A DNA stretch of 64,000 nt from Asterella californica. Lineage: Eukaryota; Streptophyta; Marchantiopsida; Marchantiales; Aytoniaceae. Under the pieces are notes generated by a model, which was not told the origin of the DNA, did not search any database, and was given only the letters and a program-made list of their open reading frames with translations. Made by a program: the position numbers and the translations under genes. Position 1 is the first letter of the stretch, and each line of letters begins with the position of its first letter. Below, one piece after another: positions 54,621-64,000 of this stretch. The stretch is from assembly GCA_036924285.1 (NCBI GenBank), contig JAYKYS010000006.1:31408001-31472000 (forward strand), in the 5' to 3' direction.

Positions 54621-56240
54621 GATATTTGAGAACACTTCCAAAAAGTGCCGCAAGAAATCACCCACGGTGTTTTCTTATTCATTTTTCATCTGTTTGGAAT
54701 ATGATTTGTTGCAATGTAAACTGATTTCCAAGCCTATAAATTCCAACTGTCAGAGATAACAAATGATTAATTTTATGGTAGGGTTCTGGAAATTCAAAAC
54801 GTCACTTTTCTATGAATCGCGTTTGTAAACAAAATTATACGAACTATTATTATGGATGTTTTACTTCAGAATGTCCGAGAATCTTTGTGTCCAACTTTTA
54901 CTCCCTCTCCTACATGTGGATAATAGAAAAAAATCCAAGAACAATAGAGAGTATCATTTCGAAATGCCCGTAAGTTTATGTTCCGGACATATAATTGTTT
55001 TTTCATGAGGTATCCAAAATCATCACGTCCTATGTCCGTAGAATAAGTCCACGTTTAAAAAGCCGAAGCCGGAAAGATAGTAGATCTCCTCATTCGAGCC
55101 TTCCAAGACAAAGATTTTCACTCAAAAAGCATATTTATATTTTGGACTACATACATGAAGACTATCCGCGACGTGTCTTCACTGCAGCCGCTATGTCTAA
55201 CCCACATTTTTAACTCATGGGCATCGTCTGGAGTGATCTGCGAGTATCTCCCGTGATGAAAGAAGGTCCGCTTGATTTGACTGTGGCGAAGAAATTCCTC
55301 CCCCTACTATTTCCACCTTACCTGTTTGTGTACAATTTGGATCCTCTTCTTGAACTAATCGGAGGTTTCAAAGATTATTGTCCGTCATACACGTACAAAC
55401 TCTACGGCAAGGTCCATCGTCATCATCCACGAACACCCAACGGATCGGAGCAGACAAGAGTGGATGAGTCCGTGAAATACTCCGATGGCATTTAGACACG
55501 ATTTAGAGAACGGTTCAAACATGTTCGTATGGTGCGCATTTAGAATGTGCGGCAAGAGTTTGTAAGGGACGACGTGAGCGAACACCATAGTGAACTTTGA
55601 AATTGCTACTGAGGTTTAAAGACAATGTTGAAATTCAAGTTTCTATCATCCATTCTGGTTTGATATTTAGTTCTCTCATTTCGTGATGTAAAGAAACCAT
55701 GGAGATTTCGACTAGGTTCAAGACGAAAGATGTCTGGAAAGCGAGAAAATACAGATGTCGTGGTAGATCTCGCATATGAAACTGAAACATTTGCCCCGTA
55801 TGAAGGTGAAATAGTTGCGAGAGATGATATAACGTCAACGAGTGGAGCGCTTGCGAGACTAGCAGCTGAAAGAGTGTCAACAAACATGGTTCAACTTATA
55901 TCAAAACAGAGAAGAAATGCAAAAACGAGTGAAAATGGAGATGAAACACTACCAGATCAATTTGTCTTACATATCATTGACTATGAAATGATGGTCCAGT
56001 GTCTAGAAGCTCTCCATGGTTCGAGAGGAAAAACCAAGGTGGGCAAGAATACCAATCTAAATCTACATCATACGGAGTGATGGCAGCGCAATTGATCAGT
56101 TTGAGATTTCTAAGTGTAATTAGCAAAATGTTGTATAAAAATATCTTCAATACATGCAGCAATACCATGCAGCTGCTAACTTATTGAGAGACGAGAGCAG
56201 GTTGAACAGATGAAGAAATATTGCATCGAAAGATAAATGT
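54621..56240. other. Sparse region with weak open frames
   Basis: Plus frames at 55217-55495 (FLPLLFPPYLFVYNLDPLLE) and 55730-56080 (TDVVVDLAYETETFAPYEGE) are open for 92 and 116 codons, but I recognise no domain and see no splice or start context that singles them out. They may be parts of a decayed gene continuing toward 56981. Confidence 0.25.
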
Positions 56241-56750
56241 CAAACCATCAGCATTATGTTCCTTGGGCTTGCCTACTTCGAGAGTCAAAACAGACACAGA
56301 TGAATAATCTCATGAGAAAGCTGGATCTACTTTGTTTACCAAAAATTCTGTTCCAAGTCCTGAGTTTGAAGATTTCGATCAAGTGATAAATGATAATGTT
56401 TATTCCAACGAGAACATTGTTTTCAGGAGTTGGAGATATGTGTGGTTGTATGCCTAGTGTAGATGCGGACGTGAACACGAATTTGTTTGCAAAAGAGACA
56501 GAACAGAATATGGATGATGTGAACTTGTCTTTTATTGCATCGGCTACACTAAGAAGAGAGAAATAGCTTTCCAAGCCGCAGGAAGATTATGCATTCGTCA
56601 GATGTACACGAAAAATTCTTGGGTCGGTGAGAAGTCAAGAAGAAAAGAGGAGAGGGTCTACAATAAAGACAAAAAGTAATTGGTAGTCAACTATTCAAGA
56701 TTTTGAAGAAAAAAGAGGAGTTCTGGAAGTCTATACTATAAGTCTGATTT

Positions 56751-56981
56751 GCTCTTTTGGATGAGCAACGCAAGGCTACTAAGTTCGAACATGAAGAAAA
56801 ATGAAGACAATTAGAGCATGAGAGGGAGGAACGTAAACAAGCCTTGGAGGAGGAGAAAGAGGAAAAGCGTATCGTGCATAAGGAGATCGCACAAGCTTCA
56901 CTGTTTGTTGAATTAAGTAAAAGTGGTCGTAGTATTGCCGAGGTTAAAGAGCTGATGGATTTTTCTTTTAGCAACAGATGA
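56751..56981 (+). pseudogene. Coiled-coil C-terminus of a decayed gene
   Basis: ALLDEQRKATKFEHEEK, a TGA, then RQLEHEREERKQALEEEKEE and ASLFVELSKSGRSIAEVKEL to TGA at 56979-56981. The charged helix followed by an LSKSG-S-AE-KELM ending resembles C-termini of plant Myb/SANT-like or transposon-associated DNA-binding proteins. One nonsense codon is visible and upstream parts are not clear. Bases 56982-58385 hold no gene I can support; a 97-codon frame at 57657 lacks any domain. Confidence 0.4.
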
Positions 56982-58385
56982 CTCCGAGCGAGTGTCATCT
57001 CACATAGTATCAAATGTTTGATAGAAAATTTTCCCGATGTATGTACCACTCATGAAGTTAAATATAATATGAAAGAATACGAATGTCAATGTACAGAGAG
57101 CTTATTTTCTTGTCGCCCAGTCCTTCGACTGATCAATAACGTATGTTTCGTATCTACATGAATTTTTATTACTCCTAGTTATGGGTTCGAATGGTTTGGA
57201 GATGCTGCCCGAGAGTTTCACATTGAACACGAACATGAATGTCCGTAAGAAACCACTTGGCGCTATCTCTTCTATCTCACTAAACCAAGTGATTTATATA
57301 TTCAGTTTATGAAAATACTTTTAGGGAATTTTTTCTCAGGCTCAACAAGAATTGGACGAAAGGTGAATGACAAACGGAGTAGAATTTCACATGTTGTATG
57401 ATAAGGATGGTGAGATGAACCGACCTGAGACGGGAGGAAGGCAAGGATCAATGAGATCGTTGGTGATGTTCTTTCTATTCGCACAAGGCGTTGTGGGCTG
57501 GAGAGTTTGGAGGAGGTGGGGTTAGAGAGTTTGGTTCTTGGAACAGGTTCAGATTTGTGGGTTTAAATGGCATTTGAGGAAGGAGGAGCAAACAAACGGA
57601 CCGTAGTACACGATTTTGACACACACAAGTTGAGATGGACCGGATTGTGAGAAGCGTTGGCAGCTAATTCTTCAAGCAACACGAAAAGAATGAGATGGTT
57701 CCATTATCAACGATATGAGCTTAAGTTTTCCTGGGTTGTATATTTGCCGTACTCAATCGACTCTGTGAAATGCTTTGGGAACTTCTCAATCAAACTGTTC
57801 CAACTGACATGTCCGTCTGAATTTCCAGTTTTGGATCACATCTGCATATTTTTTTCTTTCTCGAGTCTTTGTCACGGCAGATCTGCACCAAAATGTGCTC
57901 TAGACTTTACTTCTGAGCTCCATACATATTCTTGGTTGATCCAAAGCTGAATAAACTCGTTCTAAATTGATTTCTTTTTTATATTTTCAGAATTTTCTTG
58001 ATTTCTGGAATCAACTCTCTACAAGAGCACACGAGATCATCTGAGAAAGACTTGGCGGTTTTACAACGTCAAGAGAGACCTGAAAGTGACTTTAATTAAG
58101 TGCATTGAAATTGCTTTCGTTGGAGTCCTTTTACGAGAAGGATGATCCATACTTGTTTCCAAAAGTTTCTCAGTGTTCAGTTCTTGTTAGCAGTGTGGGT
58201 ACTTGAGCTTGTTGTCTTTTCTCTCATTTGATGTAGTCTGGGGAATGGATGTTCAGATCAGAATGCAGCATGTGTCATGCAACAACAGCCTCTGTATTAT
58301 TTACCTATCATTTGTACAGTAGAATAATGGAGTCATTTTGCTTGTTGCTGATGAAGTTCTACTTGTTTCATTCTTTCTTGAGCAG

Positions 58386-58848
58386 TATGTTAGGACCTCA
58401 ATAGATTACTTCTTGAGCAGACTGAAAGGTTATTTATCTCAAACTCGTGCTCTCAAGATCTGGTTTTCAGGGACAGTTCAGACGGCATTACTAGATCTTC
58501 TGAAGGAGTGCGGTCTACCTAGAGGGTTGTTTATGCAAAATCTGTTAAACTGCGGGTATAAATGAAGCCACTCGAGCCCTTGTGGTAAACATCCCCTTTC
58601 CGTGCGAAGTTGGCTATAAGAGCCAACCCAAGGACAAGACGATAACAGACACTATAGGACCAAATAGCCTCACAGATATCGCGAGCATGAAGACGAAGAT
58701 TATGTTCTGCATCAAAGTTTACTCGGTCTCCACAGAAGAAGACAAGGCCGTCAACAAAGTACATTTCCAAACGACCAAGGGGAAAACTCAGGCAAAAGAT
58801 GTGCACACCGTCATCCGCAGTACATGCTCAAAGAAAGATGCAAGATAA
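58386..58848 (+). pseudogene. DUF538 family protein, one-base frameshift
   Basis: An exon after TTGAGCAG at 58385 encodes YVRTSIDYFLSRLK. A 42-base GT...AG segment (58429-58470) can be removed in phase to give LSRLKGTVQTALLDLLKECG and LPRGLFMQNLLNCGY, matching the plant DUF538 pattern (LLKEYNLPPGLFPQN in Arabidopsis members as I recall them). One extra A in 58560-58562 then shifts the frame. The rest continues in the next frame: NEATRALVVNIPFPCEVGYK, ASMKTKIMFCIKVYSVSTEE, KVHFQTTKGKTQAKDV, ending at 58846-58848. 5' exons are not identified. DUF538 function is poorly known. A sequencing error in the short A run would make the gene intact. Confidence 0.75.
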
Positions 58849-58916
58849 TGTTAAATCTAATTCAGCCTTGATTAGAATTGTCGAGATTTGAACTTGTTCC
58901 GGAGAAGTTATAGCCA

Positions 58917-59121
58917 GTAGCAGAACTGTGTATAGTGTAAGTGGTAATTCAAGTATGAAATCTGCATCGATAAGCTGCACATATCATACTTACACTATAC
59001 ACAGTAAGTGGTAATTCAAGTATGAAATCTGCAGCTTATCGATGTACCCTCGGAGCTTTGTACCAATTGTGCTATTTGCTTAGTAGCAGAATTATATATA
59101 GTGTAAGTGATAATTCAAGTA
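58917..59121. repeat. Compound direct and inverted repeat
   Basis: CTGTGTATAGTGTAAG (58926-58941) is exactly inverted at 58989-59004. A 29-base block starting TAAGTGGTAATTCAAGTATG is repeated directly at 58938-58966 and 59005-59033. GCATCGATAAGCTGCA (58964-58979) is inverted at 59030-59044. A third, diverged unit starts at ~59079. Bases 59122-59736 are AT-rich without recognisable features. Confidence 0.85.
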
Positions 59122-59736
59122 TAGGATCAGTGCAAACTTTGGATATATGTAATGCCTCAGTTTACTCTCCGTTAAATTACAAGGTACTTGTGAAACTTTG
59201 CGCTTACGTTTAATTGTAAATTGCTTCTTTAAGGAAACAATTTCTTAACTGCAATAAGAAACACAATTAAGAAACACAATTATCTAAACATATTGCACTT
59301 ATTTAATGTTTAAAGCCTAAATGTCAGCCAACAAGTCATAGCTGTCATACGCCGGGGGACCCTCAGGCTGTGAAAGCGCATGGCTACAGAAAGTCCCACA
59401 GCGAGAATAAGTAAAACAAAAAGAAGTTCAAACATTACACATGCTACAGTTTTTATCAGATAGGTATATTGAGATCTATTAACTTACTAGCTCTCGGATA
59501 CCGCTAATAATACCATGCATTGTAATCTACTATGATCTACCTATCAGTAAGATATATAAGCTAGATTTCAAAACTGAGAAGATTTGATATATACTATAAT
59601 TTAAAATTTAAAATTTTGTTTTATAATCAACAGTGATCTCATAGGATGAGTGAATGATCACTATTGATCTATACCATAGGGTATTCTAAGCAGGTATGCT
59701 ATATTATCTCTAGATATATCAGAATTTTATTTTTTA

Positions 59737-61864
59737 ATGCAAATGTTCCTCAAGGAGTAGTGAATGTAGTCAACCGTTGGTACTCTTGTGCTATCTTGAT
59801 CTGGTTATACCCACTTTAACCATCATCAGTAGTGGTCACTCCCTTGTCTCTTGCTTGTGATGGATTTCTTCCACCAACATTTGTTCTGACAGCTTCGGCA
59901 CCTCTTGCTTCGTTGTTAAGACAATTCGTTAGAAATGAGAATCTCCACGAGTCTAGCATGTGATTCCTCCAAAGTTACCTTGGTTGTCATCAAAGTTATC
60001 TTGATTTTCTCGGTTGAGATTGTTGTCGTAACCTCTTTGACCTCCTCCTCCATCTTTGTTCTTCCATTCTCGTTACTACATCACGTTTATCTAGAGATCA
60101 CCAAGAGTATCAGCGATGCTCTTCAACTCGACATGAAAATCTGAGATGACAGTAGACATCGCTAGAGAGACAAACGATCTTGACACCATCATTGCACTGG
60201 AGTAGGAGTTGACTTTGAAGCGATCATCAGTTGTGATGGTGCATATGCTATCGTTGTGGTTACATCAAGAATCGGAGTCGATACTAGAGCGGCATGATGA
60301 GATTAGATGAGATCCTTTTCGTCCAAACTCTCCTCCATATTTGTCATAATCCTGATGATCTCCGCTTTGGTTGTTGGCTTTTCATACCTCACTTGAGTTC
60401 GAAGTGAAGGCCTTAACGCTCTCGTCAAGTTCTTGGTCAGCACTGCTCCAATCTCCGTCATCATTAGTTCCACGTTGTCTCCACTCTTTCATAGAATCAT
60501 TCGAAATCGTTGCTCCAACTTATCCACCCTTCAGTATATCGTCGAACTTTCTCGTCGTCCCATTGCTTCAAATGAATGAGCTCCACCATGAACTTCTCAT
60601 AACTCTCTTCTGGAAAAAACTCTTTGATGAGTGCGTTACTCAAGGTCTCTCATGTGTCATCAACTACACCATACGTTTTGCTCTTCACTCAGTCTTCATA
60701 CCACGTGAGTGCAAAATCTTCCAAAAATTCTAGTAGTAATAACACTCACTCTTCCTTCTACATTATTTTCGATGCAATCCTACTTGAAGTCTCGAACAAA
60801 CGGCTCTACATCTTCATTGTCTTTCTCGTAAAACACTAGTAGTTCTCTCATCTTGTAACTACTCTTTGTGCTCTTTTAACCTTTGTGAATAATGACTCGC
60901 TAAAAGAGTACAAACATCATCAATTCCATTAGAGAATAATCTATCATAGATAAATGAAAGAAAATGGTTGTAACAACACCTCTTGTGTCTTTTCTTCTCT
61001 TAAGGTAATCATGAGTATTAGTCACATTATCACTTTCTTCATCATCCGTATGATGATCTCCATCACAACTCAACCGAGTCCTCCTTTGAAGTTGACAACT
61101 TCTCCATCTCAGCTCTTTGAGTCTCATCCAACTTCTCGATTACTGACGTAAGTAGAGCGACCACATCTACGCACTTGTGTCTTCATGACAGATCACCCAC
61201 TCCACAACTTAGACAAGGATTCTTTCTTAGAAGATGAATTGACGTTGGTGAAGATGGACCCACTCGAAGACTCAAATCATTAAACTCTCGCTTTTCTTTG
61301 ACTTTTTCTGCTCTGATCTTAGTTGGAAAATTAACTAATTTATGTCCCAACCCTCTATAAAAATAAATATCGTAAGTCAGTTTCTACTCTTCTCCTCGAA
61401 GATTCTACTTGAGTTTTTTCTCTAGTGTCTTCAAACTCAACAGCAATTTCTCTCGAGTTCTCAGAGACACTTACTATGACATCTAAACCTTGAGGAAGAT
61501 TCCTAAGTCTAACTTTCTAATCCTTTGAACTTCCACTCATGTTGTTGTGCCTTCTCAATCATTGAGTGAAAATCTATTTTTGAGGAAAACAAATCTACAT
61601 CATTTACTTAACTCTTTTGAACTTTATATTGAAAATCGTGTATTATACATGCTATACACGAAACAAAATCTAATCTAAAATTAATTGTCTAAGATAATCA
61701 TCTCATGATCATCGTCATTACTAATATTAGCAGACAACTTAAAATCACTCTTGTAGGGATCCAACTCTATTTCACCAGGAGCATTTTTTGCCTCCACAAT
61801 GAATGATGCTTGAAACTCCACCTTCTTCACATCTCCTCTGATAGTCTCAAAAGCTTCAGGGTAC
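59737..61864 (-). mobile_element. Decayed gypsy copy E2 (gag and extra ORFs)
   Basis: Same family as E1 but much older. 59737-59825 matches the RT segment of E1 (33077-33170), then a ~1.5-kb deletion leads to gag C-terminus, gag (60000-60860), the zinc-knuckle ORF (61150-61550) and the second extra ORF (61681-61860), all with many stops. In gag the E1 stop codon position is still CGA. Element E3 is inserted at its right end. Confidence 0.85.
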
Positions 61865-62779
61865 TCTAAACCCTCCGTGGTCCTATCGATCAACTACCCC
61901 CCGATCTCTCAACCTCCACGATCGTCATCCACGAATCTGCAACATGTCGGGCCTGTCTCTCACTCAGGGGTCACCTTTGATGGCTTTGATGGAAGCACAC
62001 CATGAACTTGAAGGGAAAATGCTGAGTTCACTCATTCATACACCCACAAACTTATCAACTAAAAATCTCCTTAAACACATCAACTAAAATCCTCCATTCT
62101 AACGACGTCTCTCAAGTTCTCACATGCTAAAAATATCCCACACTCTCTATATTACTCAAGTTGTCATTACGACAATGTGAAAACAAGGATGAGGAGCTCT
62201 TCTCTACTCCTCTATTTATACATTCTAGGTTTTTACTTTGGTACCCTCCGGTAACTCAGCCGTAACTACTTTTACCGGGTTTTACTAAGATATTACTTAA
62301 GGTAAAAGCATTGATCACATGGGCTTTTTATCTTTTCACATGGGCTTATTCCTTCAAAGTCAACAACTTCTAGAAGGATTCTGGAATATTCTCAAGGAAT
62401 CTCGAATTTCCACCCCCCCCTCTACACTAGGACCCACTAAAAAGGAAACATGTGGAATCTCTTCTTGTTTTTAATGCCCACAAAGTCCACAACTTTAATC
62501 CAACCACTAATATCAAGTCAAAAAGGAGATAAGGGATACTTTCCACCTCCTTTCTACCTTTTAGACAAGATGACAAGATAGTAGTGCTCACTCTTTAGCA
62601 AATATCTGCATTCTGCCAAAAGTACAGCTAAGTTTAACCATAACTAACTTTTAGCTAGTCATGACTAACTTGATACCTCCTAAAAGTACTTTGGCAGCAA
62701 ATAAACATTCTCAACACTTAGTTAGAACTAAACACCTTACTACTAGACAAACTTCCTATGTGTAACATAGGTCGTTACA
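61865..62779 (-). repeat. LTR of gypsy element E3
   Basis: ~915 bases, very similar to the E1 LTRs; the left terminal dinucleotide is TC rather than TG. The polypurine tract and integrase of E3 follow to the right, so this is its 3' LTR, inserted into E2. Confidence 0.9.
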
Positions 62780-62792
62780 TTTTACCCCCGGA

Positions 62793-64000
62793 CTAAATTT
62801 TCGCTCCGTCCTCGAAGTGAAGAGAGAACTTCCGTTGATGAAACAACTTCAACTTGTCATGGTTGACCCGATCGAATCTCCTTCCTCCCAGCTCCTGAAG
62901 GTCATATGTGAAGTTGCTCCACACCTTATCTACAACAAAAGGACCAAAATATCTTGGAAGAAACTTCTTCCTAGCCCTCTTGAATCTGATAGCATCATAC
63001 AACATAACCCAATCTCCTACTTGAAAAGGTTTTACTTCCCTCTTGCCCAACCGTTTGTCGTAACTCTTCTTTTGATACGCCTGAGCTCGTTCCATCCGGA
63101 TCATTGCTACCGCTCGGGTCTCTTCCAACTCCATGAGTTGCTCTCTTCTTGATCTGACCACGTCTTCTCCTCTCGACCTCTTCAACTTTCGTTGAATAGT
63201 TTGAAAAGTATCCAATTCGAATTGGATCGGCAACTTGGACTCCACTCCATAAACCAGTCGAAATGGGGAGTATCCAGTAGAAGTCTTTGTTGTCGTTCGG
63301 TACTCCCATAAGATGGCATGTAGCCTCTTATCCCAAGTATGTTTCGCAATCTCAACACCAGCATCTTTGACGAGCATCATACAAAGTGTAAGATTGGTCT
63401 TCTCCGCAAGACCATTAGCATTTGGTTTGTATGAGGTCGTTACTCGTGGCTTGATAGAAAAGTGTTGTAGCATAGCAGTAGTCATACTCCCTACAAACTC
63501 TCCTCCTCTATCCGAGACCAACTCTAACGGACATCCAAATCTGGTGATGATCCTCTTCCATAAGAATCTACCGACTTCTATTTCATTGGTCTCTCTCAAA
63601 GGTCTAGCCTCTACCCACTTGGTACAATAGTCAGTGGCAACTACAATGTATCTATTGCCTCGAGGTGTCTTATGAAGAGGACCTACAAAGTCAATACCCC
63701 ACTTCTCAAATGGTCCTAATATTGGAATTGATCTTAACGGAGGTGTTCTAGTAGACTTTAGAGCAAATGCTTGACATACGTCACAAGTTTTGCAATAGTC
63801 TAAACACTCTTTGAAAATCCCTCTCCAGTGATAACCCGCATCCAAAATCTTGAAGGCTGTTATCTTACCAGCAAAGTGACCTCCGCAAACAGTTCCGTCG
63901 TGAAACTCGTGCATTAGCTTGAATGCCTCCTTCTGACCAACTGCTCTCCTTAGTAACCCATCTGCTCCTTGATGAAACAGAATTCCCTCCACCATGGTGT
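62793..64000 (-). CDS. Gypsy E3 integrase (partial, open to window edge)
   Basis: Minus-strand frame open for 400 codons to the right edge. Same protein as E1: zinc finger HEFHDGTVCGGHFAG and CKTCDVC, catalytic D in GIDFVGPL, D in LVSDRGGEFVG, E in NGLAEKTN, and C-terminal FGPFVVDKV module ending GAKI. No stop or frameshift, unlike E0. Integrase joins LTR ends to chromosomal DNA. The element may be a young, perhaps competent copy; the rest lies outside the window. Confidence 0.9.
   Translation of the reverse strand, partial: TMVEGILFHQGADGLLRRAVGQKEAFKLMHEFHDGTVCGGHFAGKITAFKILDAGYHWRGIFKECLDYCKTCDVCQAFALKSTRTPPLRSIPILGPFEKWGIDFVGPLHKTPRGNRYIVVATDYCTKWVEARPLRETNEIEVGRFLWKRIITRFGCPLELVSDRGGEFVGSMTTAMLQHFSIKPRVTTSYKPNANGLAEKTNLTLCMMLVKDAGVEIAKHTWDKRLHAILWEYRTTTKTSTGYSPFRLVYGVESKLPIQFELDTFQTIQRKLKRSRGEDVVRSRREQLMELEETRAVAMIRMERAQAYQKKSYDKRLGKREVKPFQVGDWVMLYDAIRFKRARKKFLPRYFGPFVVDKVWSNFTYDLQELGGRRFDRVNHDKLKLFHQRKFSLHFEDGAKI

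Noticed and set aside
57657..57950. 97-codon plus-strand frame
   Set aside because: No domain, no splice context, random-looking composition in an intergenic stretch.

Overview
The window looks like nuclear DNA of a land plant. The host-type genes are plant families: a molybdopterin-synthase small subunit of the CNX7/MOCS2A type, a secreted GDSL lipase/esterase, cytochrome P450 exons with GT-AG introns, and a DUF538 gene. They sit in a large excess of retrotransposon DNA. A seed-free plant such as a lycophyte or bryophyte is my guess from gene style and element type; the sequence does not prove it.

1-4.9 kb: relics of Ty3/gypsy-type elements, including two copies of one gag start arranged head to head around a primer-binding site. 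4.9-26.98 kb: a LINE graveyard. One L1-like family is present in many pieces on both strands. Assembled from the copies, its layout is tandem 5' monomers, ORF1 (coiled coil, RRM-like part, C-terminal domain), ORF2 (endonuclease, reverse transcriptase, Cys/His finger), a 3' UTR, and a tail of either (ATTC)n or (ATTTATC)n. Copies carry internal deletions, nonsense codons, nested tail-only insertions and inverted pieces. The 15.4-19.0 kb block is mostly unassigned. 27.0-41.65 kb: a nest. A Ty1/copia element on the minus strand is interrupted by an 8.7-kb Ty3/gypsy element with two ~0.9-kb LTRs and a 4-bp target duplication, and is cut on its left by another gypsy copy. 59.7-64 kb: an old copy of the same gypsy family invaded by a younger one that runs off the window.

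41.65-59.7 kb is the gene-bearing island. The copia LTR abuts a P450 exon. That P450 stops at its oxygen-binding I-helix, and the missing C-terminal half lies 4-5 kb away on the opposite strand, as if an inversion had split the gene. CNX7 lies between the halves and looks intact. A coiled-coil gene with a frameshift, the GDSL gene behind a tandemly duplicated TATA-containing promoter, and a DUF538 gene with a one-base frameshift follow. The AT-rich DNA around them holds paired stem-loops with a shared loop signature, a MITE and a fold-back repeat.

No operon, phage, CRISPR or defence-type system is visible. The strongest unexplained signals are the L1-like LINE with animal-style ORF1 and promoter-like monomers, the two-hairpin module, the extra zinc-knuckle ORF ahead of gypsy gag, and the split P450.
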